Assembly: GCF_000379625.1 (NCBI RefSeq)
Contig: NZ_KB903248.1
Span: 62,001 to 126,000, forward strand
Direction: 5' to 3'
DNA from: Actinomycetospora chiangmaiensis DSM 45062
GTDB taxonomy: Bacteria > Actinomycetota > Actinomycetes > Mycobacteriales > Pseudonocardiaceae
Length of the DNA: 64,000 bases
Part shown: piece after piece, positions 45,750 through 55,269 of the stretch
How the letters are laid out: each line of letters begins with the position of its first letter
Numbering within the stretch: the first letter of the stretch is position 1
Notes under the pieces: model-generated
Databases searched by the model: none
Seen by the model: only the letters and a program-made list of their open reading frames with translations
What the model was told of the DNA's origin: nothing
Translations under genes and position numbers: made by a program

Positions 45750-46444
45750 CGGCCGCACCGGAGGACCCGCACCTGGTCGACCTGGACCCCGCGGAGCTGG
45801 GCCGCCGTCTCGACGAGGCGCTGGACCTCTACGTCCGGGCCATGGGCTACCCGCCGGGCACCGCCCGCCAGCGGGCGCCGATGTGGCTCGAGCACGCCCG
45901 GCGGGTCGGCTGGCGCGCGGTCGGCGCGGTCGACGCCGACGACACCCTGCGCGGGATCGCGTACGGCTACCCCGGCGCCCCTGGTCAGTGGTGGTACGAG
46001 GAGGTGCGCCGCGGCCTGCGGCGCGCCCACCGGCCGTCCCGGGGATCCGGCGGCGGGCTGTTCGGCAACGGGCTCGGGCGCCTGCTCGGCGACCCCGGCG
46101 GGTCCGGTGGGTCGTCCGAGGCCCCCGACCTCGACCCGTGGCCCCTCGACGACGACCCGGACCGCTACCTCGGCGACTACTTCGAGCTGACCGAGCTCCA
46201 CGTGCGTACCGACGCCCAGGGCCACGGCCTCGGGGAGGCGCTGCTGCGCCGCCTGCTGGACCGGGCGGACGCCGGGCACGTGCTGCTCTCCACCCCCGAG
46301 GCGCCGGCACCCACCCGCGCCTGGCTCCTCTACCGCCGCTGCGGTTTCCGCGACGTGCTGCGCCACCACCGGTTCTCGAGCGACCCGCGCCCGTTCGCGG
46401 TCCTCGGCCGCACGCTCCCGCTCGAGCCCGCCGACCGGCCCTGA
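45746..46444 (+). CDS. GNAT-family N-acetyltransferase
   Basis: A 232-residue acetyltransferase. The N-terminal part (DEALDLYVRAMGYPPGTARQRAPMWLEHARRVGWRAVGAVDADDTLRGIAYGYPG) is followed by a Gly/Ser-rich insert (about 95-125). The acetyl-CoA-binding core is FELTELHVRTDAQGHGLGEALLRRLLDRAD, with the pyrophosphate loop QGHGLG, and the C-terminal RAWLLYRRCGFRDVLRHHRF is typical of the fold. It corresponds by position to Rv2170 of M. tuberculosis (from memory), next to lppM. The start GTG 45746 is taken because it overlaps an upstream frame; longer starts from 45665 are possible. The substrate is unknown here. Confidence 0.82.
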   Translation: MTAAPEDPHLVDLDPAELGRRLDEALDLYVRAMGYPPGTARQRAPMWLEHARRVGWRAVGAVDADDTLRGIAYGYPGAPGQWWYEEVRRGLRRAHRPSRGSGGGLFGNGLGRLLGDPGGSGGSSEAPDLDPWPLDDDPDRYLGDYFELTELHVRTDAQGHGLGEALLRRLLDRADAGHVLLSTPEAPAPTRAWLLYRRCGFRDVLRHHRFSSDPRPFAVLGRTLPLEPADRP

Positions 46445-46479
46445 GCGCGCGTCCGCCGGAGGGTGTCGGACCCGCCTGG

Positions 46480-46485
46480 CACGAT
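46480..46485 (+). promoter_or_regulatory. -10-like element of the lppM-type gene
   Basis: CACGAT ends 6 nt before the GTG at 46492. The CANNNT form is weaker than TANNNT, but the spacing equals that of the other leaderless candidates in the region. No ribosome-binding site is present. Confidence 0.35.
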
Positions 46486-46491
46486 GTCGGC

Positions 46492-47163
46492 GTGCCCACC
46501 CGCCGTCGCAGCTCCCTGGTCCTGTTCGCCCTCGTCCTGGCGCTGGTGGGCCTGCTGGGCACCGGGTGCGTCCGGGTGCGCGCCGGGCTCGCGGTGTCGC
46601 CGCAGGACAGGGTCTCGGGGACGATCGACGTCGGCACGCCCGACGGCACGCCCGCGGGGAACGGTCCGCCGTTGCAGGTGCCGTCCGACCTCTCGGGCGA
46701 CGTCACGGTCACCCGCTACGAGCAGGACGGCTACGTCGGGTCGCACGTCGTGTTCCAGGACCTGTCGTTCGACGACGTGTCCCGGCTGCTCCCCCAGCTC
46801 AGCCCCAGTACGTCGTCGGCGATCCGGCTCCAGCTGCGCCGGGCCGGTGACCGGGTGGTGCTCTCGGGCCAGGTCGACCTGACGCGCGTGTCGCCGGAGA
46901 GCGCGGACGTCCAGCTCAAGATCGCGTTCCCGGGCACGGTGCGCCAGACCGACGGCACCCAGACGCAGGGCGTCGTGACCTGGACCTTCACGCCGGGCGC
47001 GGTGGGCGAGGTCAACGCGGTCGCCGAGTACCCCGACCCGAACGCCCCGTCGTGGGTGAGCTGGGCCCTGCTGCTCACCGCGGTGGTGCTGGTGGCGGCG
47101 GGCATCGTGTTCGCGCTCGCCGCCGCGACGCGCCCCCGGGTGGACCGGCGGGCGCGCCGCTGA
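46492..47163 (+). CDS. LppM-family (lipo)protein
   Basis: A 223-residue envelope protein. The signal segment LVLFALVLALVGLLGTGC ends in a lipobox-like LGTGC with Cys26, a possible site for lipidation by Lgt and cleavage by LspA. The outer domain (VRAGLAVSPQDRVSGTIDVGTP, SHVVFQDLSFDDVSRLLPQLS, VQLKIAFPGTV) matches the LppM domain known from mycobacteria, where the protein affects phagosome traffic and envelope lipids. A C-terminal span (about 190-214, WALLLTAVVLVAAGIVFALAAAT) and a short basic tail (RPRVDRRARR) complete it. By position it equals Rv2171. It converges on the MTHFR gene, stops 6 bp apart. Confidence 0.85.
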   Translation: MPTRRRSSLVLFALVLALVGLLGTGCVRVRAGLAVSPQDRVSGTIDVGTPDGTPAGNGPPLQVPSDLSGDVTVTRYEQDGYVGSHVVFQDLSFDDVSRLLPQLSPSTSSAIRLQLRRAGDRVVLSGQVDLTRVSPESADVQLKIAFPGTVRQTDGTQTQGVVTWTFTPGAVGEVNAVAEYPDPNAPSWVSWALLLTAVVLVAAGIVFALAAATRPRVDRRARR

Positions 47164-47169
47164 GGCGGG

Positions 47170-48057
47170 TCAGGCGCCCGGGGTGGCCGCGACGCCGAGG
47201 CGCTGCACCACGTCCACCACGGCGGGGTGCCGGTTCATGCTGATGTAGTGGATGTTGCGGACGCCCTCGTCGTACATCCGCTGCGAGAGCTCGACGCACA
47301 GGTCGATGCCCGCGTCCCGGAACGCGGCGGCGTCGTCGACGAGCGGCTCGAGCCGCTCGGTCATGGCGGCGGGCAGTGCGGCCCCGGAGAAGTCCGCGCC
47401 CCGTTCCATGGCCTTGGGCGTGGTGATCGGCATGAGCCCGGGCATGATCGGGATCTCGCAGCCCGCGGCCGCGATGCGGTCACGCATCCGCAGGAACTGC
47501 TCGGCGTCGTAGAACATCTGGGTGATCGCGAACTCCGCGCCCGCCTTCACCTTCTGCACGAAGAAGCGCGTGTCGGCGTCCTCGTCCGCCGACCGCGGGT
47601 GCAGGTACGGGAAGGCCGCCACGCCCACGCAGAACGTGCCGAGGCGCCGGACCATGTGGACCAGCTCCTCGGTGTAGGAGAAGCCGGCGGGGTGCGGCAC
47701 CCACTCGGCGTCCTTGTCGTTCGGGGGGTCACCCCGGATCGCGAGGACGTTGGAGATGCCCGCCTCGGCGTACGAGCCGATGACGTGGCGCAGGTCGTCC
47801 ATCGAGGCGTCCACCGCGGTGAGGTGGGCCATCGCGGTGAGGGTCGTGTCGGTCGCGATGCGTCCGGTGGTGCGGACGGTGCGGTCCCGGCTCGACCCCC
47901 CGGCACCGTAGGTCACCGAGACGAACGCCGGGTCCAGCGGCTCGATCGAGCGCACGGTGTTCCAGAGCGTGCGCTCCGCCTCGTCGGTCTTCGGGGGGAA
48001 GAACTCCACCGAGAAGGTCGGCGTCCCACGCTGGATCCGCTCCATGACAGTGGCCAT
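47170..48057 (-). CDS. metF: Methylenetetrahydrofolate reductase
   Basis: A 295-residue TIM-barrel enzyme that reduces 5,10-methylene-THF to 5-methyl-THF for methionine synthesis. FSVEFFPPKTDEAERTLW holds the catalytic Glu. FVSVTYGAGGSSRDRT, AHLTAVDASMDDLRHVIGSYAEAGISNVLAIRGDPP, GAEFAITQMFYDAEQFLRMRDRI and IPIMPGLMPITTPKAMER are characteristic. The homologue at the same place in M. tuberculosis is Rv2172c. The ATG 48057 is preceded at 6 nt by TATGGT and has no ribosome-binding site, so the mRNA is probably leaderless. It diverges from the polyprenyl synthase gene. Confidence 0.94.
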   Translation of the reverse strand: MATVMERIQRGTPTFSVEFFPPKTDEAERTLWNTVRSIEPLDPAFVSVTYGAGGSSRDRTVRTTGRIATDTTLTAMAHLTAVDASMDDLRHVIGSYAEAGISNVLAIRGDPPNDKDAEWVPHPAGFSYTEELVHMVRRLGTFCVGVAAFPYLHPRSADEDADTRFFVQKVKAGAEFAITQMFYDAEQFLRMRDRIAAAGCEIPIMPGLMPITTPKAMERGADFSGAALPAAMTERLEPLVDDAAAFRDAGIDLCVELSQRMYDEGVRNIHYISMNRHPAVVDVVQRLGVAATPGA

Positions 48058-48063
48058 CCGGTG

Positions 48064-48069
48064 ACCATA
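48064..48069 (-). promoter_or_regulatory. -10 element of metF (leaderless)
   Basis: TATGGT on the minus strand ends exactly 6 nt before the metF ATG. With the usual distance from -10 to +1 the transcript begins at the start codon. Confidence 0.55.
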
Positions 48070-48154
48070 CGTGGCCGAGCGGCGCGTGTGGGGCTTTCGT
48101 GTGACGGTCGACGCGAGGGGTTGCGCCCGCCCAGCCGGTCCGGCGCGGGTTCCC

Positions 48155-48160
48155 TACGCT
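48155..48160 (+). promoter_or_regulatory. -10 element of the idsA-crtI-crtB operon
   Basis: TACGCT fits TANNNT. The predicted start site is near 48167, giving a leader of about 22 nt that contains GGAGGAGA for ATG 48190. An in-frame GTG at 48169 is 8 nt after the -10 and might also be used. Confidence 0.5.
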
Positions 48161-48189
48161 GGCGATCGGTGACGGCGGGAGGAGATCGG

Positions 48190-49317
48190 ATGACCGTGGG
48201 CCGGACGCTGTCCGCGCAGGACACGGGGCACATCGGGCAGATCGACGGGATCGAGGCCGACCTGCCGGCCGCGGTCACTGCGGAGCTCGGCCACTACCTC
48301 GAGGGACGTCGCGAGACGTGTGCGGACCTCGCGCCGGAGTTCGTCGACGCGGTCGACGACCTCGCGACGATGGCGCTCGGTGGCGGCAAGCGCCTGCGTC
48401 CCACCTTCGCCTGGTGGGGCTGGCGCGGCGCCGGCGGGGCGACCCGCCCCTCCCCCACCCCCGACGTCGTGCTGCGCGCCGTGGCCGCGCTCGAGCTCGT
48501 CCAGGTCTGCGCTCTGGTGCACGACGACCTGATCGACGACTCCGACCTGCGCCGCGGGATCCCGACGGTGCACGCGCGCTGGACGGCCCGGCACGCGGAG
48601 CGTGACTGGATCGGTTCCTCCGAGCGGCTCGGCGCCGCCGTCGCCATCCTCGTCGGGGACCTCGCGCTGGCCTGGTCCGACGACATGCTCCGGTCCGCCG
48701 GACTCACGGGCCCGGAGCTCACGCGCGCGGCCGCGGTGTGGGACGCCATGCGCACGGAGATGCTGACCGGCCAGTTCCTCGACGTCGTCGGGCACGCCAC
48801 CGATCTGGCCACCCCCGAGGGCGTGCTGCGGATCAGCCGGTACAAGACGGCGGCCTACACCATCGAACGGCCGCTGCACCTCGGCGCCGCGCTCGCGGGT
48901 GCGGACGACGACATCGTCACGGCCTACCGCCGGTTCGGCACCGACCTCGGGATCGCCTTCCAGCTGCGCGACGACCTGCTCGGCGTCTTCGGCGACCCGG
49001 CCGTCACCGGCAAGCCCGCGGGCGACGACCTGCGCGAGGGCAAGCGCACGCTGCTCGTCGCCCTCGCCCGCCGCCACCCCGACCAGGACGCCGCCGCGCC
49101 CGTCGAGCACGCCCTCGGCCGCGAGGACCTGACCCCGACCGACGTCGACGCCGCGCGGCACGCTCTGGTGGAGCTCGGCGTCGTCGACGAGGTGGAGGAA
49201 CGCATCACCACGCTCACCGCGTCCGCGCTCGACGCCCTGGCCGCCGCCCCGCTCGACCCCGAGGCCCACGAGCGGCTCAGCGGGCTCGCGGTCAAGGCCA
49301 CGCGGCGGACGTTCTGA
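48190..49317 (+). CDS. idsA: Polyprenyl (geranylgeranyl-type) diphosphate synthase
   Basis: A 375-residue trans-prenyltransferase that condenses IPP with allylic diphosphates. LGGGKRLRPTFAWWGW is the first conserved block. The first aspartate-rich motif is HDDLIDDSDLRRG (Asp112 onward) and the second is FQLRDDLLGVFGDP (Asp261). KTAAYTIERPLHLGAALAG is typical of the actinobacterial IdsA group. The product length (C15, C20 or longer) is not certain, but crtB and crtI just downstream argue for geranylgeranyl diphosphate. ATG 48190 has GGAGGAGA upstream; GTG 48169 is an alternative. The stop shares a base with the crtI start (TGATG). Confidence 0.93.
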   Translation: MTVGRTLSAQDTGHIGQIDGIEADLPAAVTAELGHYLEGRRETCADLAPEFVDAVDDLATMALGGGKRLRPTFAWWGWRGAGGATRPSPTPDVVLRAVAALELVQVCALVHDDLIDDSDLRRGIPTVHARWTARHAERDWIGSSERLGAAVAILVGDLALAWSDDMLRSAGLTGPELTRAAAVWDAMRTEMLTGQFLDVVGHATDLATPEGVLRISRYKTAAYTIERPLHLGAALAGADDDIVTAYRRFGTDLGIAFQLRDDLLGVFGDPAVTGKPAGDDLREGKRTLLVALARRHPDQDAAAPVEHALGREDLTPTDVDAARHALVELGVVDEVEERITTLTASALDALAAAPLDPEAHERLSGLAVKATRRTF

Positions 49318-50795
49318 TGGCCGGCGACCACGTCGTCGTCGTCGGTGCGGGCCTCGGTGGGCTCACCGCGGCCCTGCACCTGCGGGGCGCGGGACGCGAG
49401 GTCACCGTCGTCGAGCGGGAACCGTTCGCCGGCGGCCGCGCCGGGCGCATCGACCTCCCCGACGGCCGGGGAGGCGCCTTCCGGCTCGACACCGGCCCGT
49501 CGGTCATCACGATGCCCGACCTGCTCGAGGAGCCGCTGACCGCGGTCGGCGAGAAGCTGGGCGACCGCCTGGACCTGGTGCGCCTCGACCCCGCCTACCA
49601 CGCGCGGTTCGCCGACGGCTCCGAACTCCGGGTCCACACCGACGGCGACGCCATGGAGCAGGAGATCCGGGAGAAGGTCTCGGCGCGCGACGCCGAGGGC
49701 TACCGCCGGCTGCGGACGTGGCTGACCGAGCTCTACGGCGTGCAGATGGCGACGTTCATCGACGCGAACTTCGACTCGCCGCTCGACGTCCTGTCCCCCG
49801 ATCTCGTCCGGCTCGGGCTGCTCGGCGGCTTCGGCCGGCTCGGCCCGCGCATCAGCCGGTTCATCGACGACGAGCGCCTGCGCCGCATCTTCTCCTTCCA
49901 GGCGCTCTACGCCGGGGTGCCGCCGGCGAAAGCGCTGGCCGCCTACGCCGTCATCGCCTACATGGACACGATCGCCGGGGTGTACTTCCCGAAGGGGGGC
50001 GTGCGGGCCCTCCCCCAGGCGTACGCCGACGCCGCGACCGCGGCCGGGGTCACCTTCCGCTACGGCACCACCGTCACCGGGCTGACCCGGAGCGGGTCGC
50101 GGGTGACCACCGTCGAGACCGACGACGGCTCCATCCCGGCCGACGCGGTGGTGCTCACGCCGGACCTCCCCGTCGTCCACCGGATGCTGGGCCGGACCCC
50201 GCGCCGGGCCGTGCCGCTGCGCTGGTCGCCGTCCGCGTACGTGGTCCACCTGGGCCTCGACCGACCGGTGCCCGACCTCGGCCACCACACGATCTCCTTC
50301 GGCGACGCCTGGGCGTCGACGTTCGACGAGATCATCACCGACGGCCGGCTGATGTCCGACCCGTCGCTGCTGGTCACCCGCCCGACCGCGACCGACCCGA
50401 CGCTCGCGCCCGCGGGCGGCGACTATGTCTCGGTGCTGGCGCCGTGCCCCAACCAGGCCACGGCGCCCGACCTCGACTGGGACCGGGTGGGACCGCGCTA
50501 CCGCGACGAGCTGCTCGACGTCCTCGCCGGGCGCGGGATCGACCTCGGCGACCACGTCGTCGCCGAGCACCGCATCTCCCCCGCCGACTGGGCCGCGATG
50601 GGCATGGCCGCCGGGACACCGTTCTCGGCGGCGCACACCTTCGCGCAGACCGGACCCTTCCGGTCGAGCAACCGGATCCGCGGCGTGGACAACGCCTTCC
50701 TCGCCGGGTGCGGCACCACGCCCGGCGTCGGCGTCCCCACGGTGGTCGTCTCCGGCAAGCTGGCGGCAGCGAGGATCGTCGGGAAGCGTTCATGA
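49317..50795 (+). CDS. crtI: Phytoene desaturase
   Basis: A 492-residue FAD-dependent carotenoid desaturase. The N-terminal dinucleotide motif [20 protein letters not shown] is followed by [13 protein letters not shown] and [62 protein letters not shown] and the C-terminal [27 protein letters not shown] are the bacterial CrtI signature. It converts phytoene, made by the next gene, probably to lycopene or a related polyene. It is translationally coupled to idsA by one shared base. No cyclase, ketolase or hydroxylase gene is present in the window, so the final pigment cannot be predicted. Confidence 0.94.
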   Translation: MAGDHVVVVGAGLGGLTAALHLRGAGREVTVVEREPFAGGRAGRIDLPDGRGGAFRLDTGPSVITMPDLLEEPLTAVGEKLGDRLDLVRLDPAYHARFADGSELRVHTDGDAMEQEIREKVSARDAEGYRRLRTWLTELYGVQMATFIDANFDSPLDVLSPDLVRLGLLGGFGRLGPRISRFIDDERLRRIFSFQALYAGVPPAKALAAYAVIAYMDTIAGVYFPKGGVRALPQAYADAATAAGVTFRYGTTVTGLTRSGSRVTTVETDDGSIPADAVVLTPDLPVVHRMLGRTPRRAVPLRWSPSAYVVHLGLDRPVPDLGHHTISFGDAWASTFDEIITDGRLMSDPSLLVTRPTATDPTLAPAGGDYVSVLAPCPNQATAPDLDWDRVGPRYRDELLDVLAGRGIDLGDHVVAEHRISPADWAAMGMAAGTPFSAAHTFAQTGPFRSSNRIRGVDNAFLAGCGTTPGVGVPTVVVSGKLAAARIVGKRS

Positions 50796-50826
50796 CGGGG
50801 CGGACGCAGCGCAGCGGAGCTCGACC

Positions 50827-51846
50827 ATGACGACGGGCGTGGCCCTGCCGGCGCGCGGGGCGGCGGCCGAGCTGGACGCCGCCGGGATCACGACGCCGGC
50901 CCTGCGCGGCGCCTACGCCCGGTGCCGCGCGCTGAACGCCGAGCACGGCCGCACCTACTTCCTGGCGACCCGGCTGCTGACGCCCGCCCAGCGCCCGGCG
51001 ATCCACGCGCTGTACGGGTTCGCGCGGATGGCCGACGACGTGGTCGACGCCCCGGGCGCCGCCACCGTGGCCGAGGTCGTGGCGCGCATCGAGGAGATCC
51101 GCGCGCGGATGCGGGTGGCACTGTCCGGGGACGCGGGCGAGCACGGCGACGGGGGGTGGACGGGCGACGTGCTGGCCGACGAGCCGGTCGTCGCCGCCCT
51201 CGCCCACACGGTGGAGCGCTACGCCATCGACCACCGGTACTTCGAGGACTTCATGGACTCGATGGCCATGGACCTCACCGTCACCGACTACCCGACGTTC
51301 GACGACCTCGCGGTCTACGTGCACGGGTCGGCCGCCGTGATCGGGCTGCAGGTCCTGCCGGTGCTGGGCACGGTCGTGCCCCGCGAGGAGGCCGAACCGT
51401 CGGCGGCCGCGCTCGGCGTCGCGTTCCAGATCACGAACTTCCTGCGCGACGTCGGGGAGGACCTCGACCGCGGCCGCGTCTACCTGCCGGCCGACGAACT
51501 GGCCGCCTTCGGCGTCGACCGCGAGCTGCTCGGCTGGTGCCGGGAGCGGGAGTACACCGACCCCCGCGTCCGGCGGGCGATCGCGCACCTCGTCGCCCGC
51601 ACCCGGGCGATCTACCGGCGGGCCGACGCGGGGATCGCCCTGCTCGACCCGGTCTCCCGGCCCTGCGTGCGGACCGCGTCGGTGCTCTACGGCGGCATCC
51701 TCGACGAGATCGTCGCCGCGGACTACGACGTGCTCGCCCGCCGCGTGGTCGTGAGCAACGCCCGCCGTGCCGCCGTCGCCGGTCCGGGCCTGCTCCGCGC
51801 CGTCGCGGCCCGCCACCGACCCGGGGCCCGCCGCCGGACCCGGTGA
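50827..51846 (+). CDS. crtB: Phytoene synthase
   Basis: A 339-residue squalene/phytoene synthase that joins two geranylgeranyl diphosphates head to head. Both aspartate-rich regions are intact: [15 protein letters not shown] (about 61-75) and [20 protein letters not shown] (about 203-222). [50 protein letters not shown] and [14 protein letters not shown] complete the family pattern. The start ATG 50827 lies 31 bp after crtI; the GGAG at 50816-50819 may act as its ribosome-binding site. The stop overlaps the DCC-family gene by 4 bp (GTGA). It is the committed step of the carotenoid operon. Confidence 0.95.
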   Translation: MTTGVALPARGAAAELDAAGITTPALRGAYARCRALNAEHGRTYFLATRLLTPAQRPAIHALYGFARMADDVVDAPGAATVAEVVARIEEIRARMRVALSGDAGEHGDGGWTGDVLADEPVVAALAHTVERYAIDHRYFEDFMDSMAMDLTVTDYPTFDDLAVYVHGSAAVIGLQVLPVLGTVVPREEAEPSAAALGVAFQITNFLRDVGEDLDRGRVYLPADELAAFGVDRELLGWCREREYTDPRVRRAIAHLVARTRAIYRRADAGIALLDPVSRPCVRTASVLYGGILDEIVAADYDVLARRVVVSNARRAAVAGPGLLRAVAARHRPGARRRTR

Positions 51847-52202
51847 CCGGGATGCCCGACGAGCTCGTCCTCGCCTTCGACGGGGACTGCCACCGCTGCC
51901 GGGCCGTCGCCGCCGAGGTACGACGACGGGTCGCGGGACTCGACGTGCTGCCGCTCCGCGACTACCGCGTGCTCCAGTGGCGGGCCGAGGCCTACGGCGC
52001 GGACCCGCCGCACGCGCCGACGCTCCTCGCGGTGGACGTCGTGGACGGCGTGGACCGCGTCCGGGCCTGGCACGGGCCCGCCGTCGTGACCGGACTGCTG
52101 CGCACCCTCGGACCGCGACGCACCGCGGCCCTCGCCCCCGTCGTCGCGACCCTGCTCCGCCGGACCGGACCTAGAACGCCATCGCCTGGGCGCGGCGCTT
52201 GA
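51843..52202 (+). CDS. DCC-family thiol-disulfide oxidoreductase-like protein
   Basis: A 119-residue thioredoxin-fold protein of the DUF393/DCC family. The N-terminal strand [22 protein letters not shown] carries a CxxC pair (Cys at about 17 and 20), and [27 protein letters not shown] and [18 protein letters not shown] follow, as in that family. GTG 51843 overlaps crtB; ATG 51852 is an alternative. Its role is not known; coupling to crtB suggests a link to carotenoid synthesis or membrane redox state (inference). Its last 32 bp overlap the end of the convergent Rv2175c-type gene. Confidence 0.78.
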   Translation: MTGMPDELVLAFDGDCHRCRAVAAEVRRRVAGLDVLPLRDYRVLQWRAEAYGADPPHAPTLLAVDVVDGVDRVRAWHGPAVVTGLLRTLGPRRTAALAPVVATLLRRTGPRTPSPGRGA

Positions 52203-52530
52203 CCTCCCCGCCGCGGTCCGAGCGCAGCGCCTCGACGGGCGCCCCGGGCAGCGTGGGGTCCTCCTGGAAGAGCCAGCGGAGGATCTCGGCGTCGGTGTAG
52301 CCGCCGTCGCGCAGCAGCGTGATGAGGCCAGGCAGGCCCTTGACGACGCCGGTGTCGACGAGGAAGGCGGCCGGGACCACCCACTTGTCGCCCTCGCGGA
52401 CGCCGAGGAGCTGGCCCTGCTTGATCATCTGGCTGACACGGGTGCGGGGCACGCCGAGTCGCTCGCCGGCCTCGGCGAGGGTGAGGGCGTCGATCTCGCG
52501 ACCCACGAGAGCGGTCAGTGCGGCGGTCAT
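52171..52530 (-). CDS. Rv2175c-type winged-helix DNA-binding protein
   Basis: A 119-residue protein with an excisionase-like winged helix (LTLAEAGERLGVPRTRVSQMIKQGQLLGVREGDKWVVPAAFL, about 16-58) and a helical C-terminal part (GLPGLITLLRDGGYTDAEILRWLFQEDPTLPGAPVEALR). It matches Rv2175c of M. tuberculosis, a DNA-binding substrate of the kinase PknL, which is encoded divergently just as here. The mycobacterial protein is phosphorylated near its N-terminus; Thr residues at 2, 6 and 17 could serve here. The ATG 52530 is 6 nt after a CAGTGT hexamer and lacks a ribosome-binding site, so it is probably leaderless. Confidence 0.9.
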   Translation of the reverse strand: MTAALTALVGREIDALTLAEAGERLGVPRTRVSQMIKQGQLLGVREGDKWVVPAAFLVDTGVVKGLPGLITLLRDGGYTDAEILRWLFQEDPTLPGAPVEALRSDRGGEVKRRAQAMAF

Positions 52531-52638
52531 CGGAGCACACTGTGCCAGAGCGCACGCGCCGCGACATCAGTCTCTCGGGAAACCGGGCTCCGCGCGTCGT
52601 CACCGACGCGCCGCCGTCCGCGCGCCTAGCATCCGACC
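52531..52638. promoter_or_regulatory. Divergent promoter pair Rv2175c-type / pknL
   Basis: Within 108 bp there are two -10 elements, each ending 6 nt before a start codon: CAGTGT (52537-52542) for the leftward gene and TAGCAT (52627-52632) for pknL at 52639. Neither gene has a ribosome-binding site. Both transcripts are therefore probably leaderless. Confidence 0.6.
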
Positions 52639-53850
52639 ATGCCGCGCGACACCGCCCCGGGGACCGCCCGCACGGTGCTCGACGGCCGCTACCGCGTCGG
52701 CGAGGTGATCGCCCGCGGCGGGATGTCCACCGTCCACCGCGGCACCGACCTGCGCCTCGACCGTCCGGTGGCGGTCAAGATCATGGACCCGTCGCTCGCG
52801 CAGGACCCGGTGTTCGTCCGCCGCTTCGAGCGGGAGGCCCGCGCCGCGGCCCGCCTCTCCCACCCCGGGATCGTCGCGGTGCACGACCAGGGCCGTCACG
52901 CCGACGGCACGATCTTCCTGGTCCTCGAGCTGGTCGAGGGCGGCACGCTGCGCGACGTCATCCGGGAGCAGGTCCGCCTCGCGCCCGCGACCGCCCTGAC
53001 CGTGGTGGAGCAGGTGCTCGCGGCGCTGTCGGTGGCGCACCGGATGGGCATGGTGCACCGGGACGTCAAGCCGGAGAACGTGCTCGTGTCGAGCACCGGG
53101 GCGCTCAAGGTCGCCGACTTCGGGCTGGTGGCGGCCGCCTGGGACGGCGCCGCCGACGGCTCGCTCGACACCGGCGGCTCCACCTCCGACGACCTCATCC
53201 TCGGCACCGCCGCCTACCTCGCGCCCGAACAGGTCCAGCACGGCCGCACCGACGAGCGCAGCGACGTCTACGCAGCCGGGGTCGTGCTGTTCGAACTGCT
53301 CACGGGCGTCCCGCCGCACGGCGGGGACACCGCCCTGGCCGTCGCGTACCGCCACGTGAACGTCGACGTCCCCGCGCCGTCCACCCGCGCCCCGGGCATA
53401 CCCCGGGCGCTCGACCGGCTCGTCGTCGCGGCCACCCGGCGCGACCCCGACGACCGGCTCGACAGTGCGGCGGCGTTCCTGGAGCAGGCCCGCCGGGTGC
53501 GGCAGGAGGAGTCGCTGCCCTTCGCTCCGGTGGGCGCGCCGCGCAGACGCCGGACCGCGGCCGCGCCGCCCCCGCACACCGGGACCCGCGTGTTCACCGG
53601 ACCCACGCCGCGGGCCCCGGTCGACGACCCGCCGCCCCCGGCCCGGGAGCCGGAGCCCGACCCGGACGACGAGCCGGACCCGCCGTCGCGAACGGAGACC
53701 CGCAACGCGGACGTCGTCGACCGCGTGGAGCGGCACGCCCGCCGCCGGGACCGCATCCGGTCCCGACGCATCTTCGTCGCGTGGGTGTTCGCCGTGACCG
53801 CCGTCAGCGTCGCGTCGGGCATCGTCGGCTGGGGGCTCGGCACCCCCTGA
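52639..53850 (+). CDS. pknL: Serine/threonine protein kinase PknL
   Basis: A 403-residue eukaryotic-type kinase. The glycine loop VIARGGMSTVHRG is at 24-36, the ATP lysine K47 in PVAVKIM, the catalytic loop HRDVKPEN at 140-147 and DFG at 160-162. GTAAYLAPE at 189-197 closes the activation loop. After about 280 comes a juxtamembrane region rich in Pro, Asp and Glu, then one span at the extreme C-terminus (about 378-398, FVAWVFAVTAVSVASGIVGWGL). As with mycobacterial PknL there is essentially no outer sensor domain and no PASTA repeats. The divergent neighbour is its likely substrate. Start ATG 52639, leaderless. Confidence 0.94.
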   Translation: MPRDTAPGTARTVLDGRYRVGEVIARGGMSTVHRGTDLRLDRPVAVKIMDPSLAQDPVFVRRFEREARAAARLSHPGIVAVHDQGRHADGTIFLVLELVEGGTLRDVIREQVRLAPATALTVVEQVLAALSVAHRMGMVHRDVKPENVLVSSTGALKVADFGLVAAAWDGAADGSLDTGGSTSDDLILGTAAYLAPEQVQHGRTDERSDVYAAGVVLFELLTGVPPHGGDTALAVAYRHVNVDVPAPSTRAPGIPRALDRLVVAATRRDPDDRLDSAAAFLEQARRVRQEESLPFAPVGAPRRRRTAAAPPPHTGTRVFTGPTPRAPVDDPPPPAREPEPDPDDEPDPPSRTETRNADVVDRVERHARRRDRIRSRRIFVAWVFAVTAVSVASGIVGWGLGTP

Positions 53851-53863
53851 CCGCCGGCACGCC

Positions 53864-55258
<1,395 letters not shown>

Positions 55259-55260
55259 TC

Positions 55261-55266
55261 ACCCTA
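55261..55266 (-). promoter_or_regulatory. -10 element of aroG
   Basis: TAGGGT on the minus strand ends 8 nt before the GTG of aroG and lies just past the stop of the upstream gene. It predicts a transcript with a 1-2 nt leader. AGGGTGA could also act as a weak ribosome-binding site if the gene is read from further upstream. Confidence 0.4.
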
Positions 55267-55269
55267 CTG

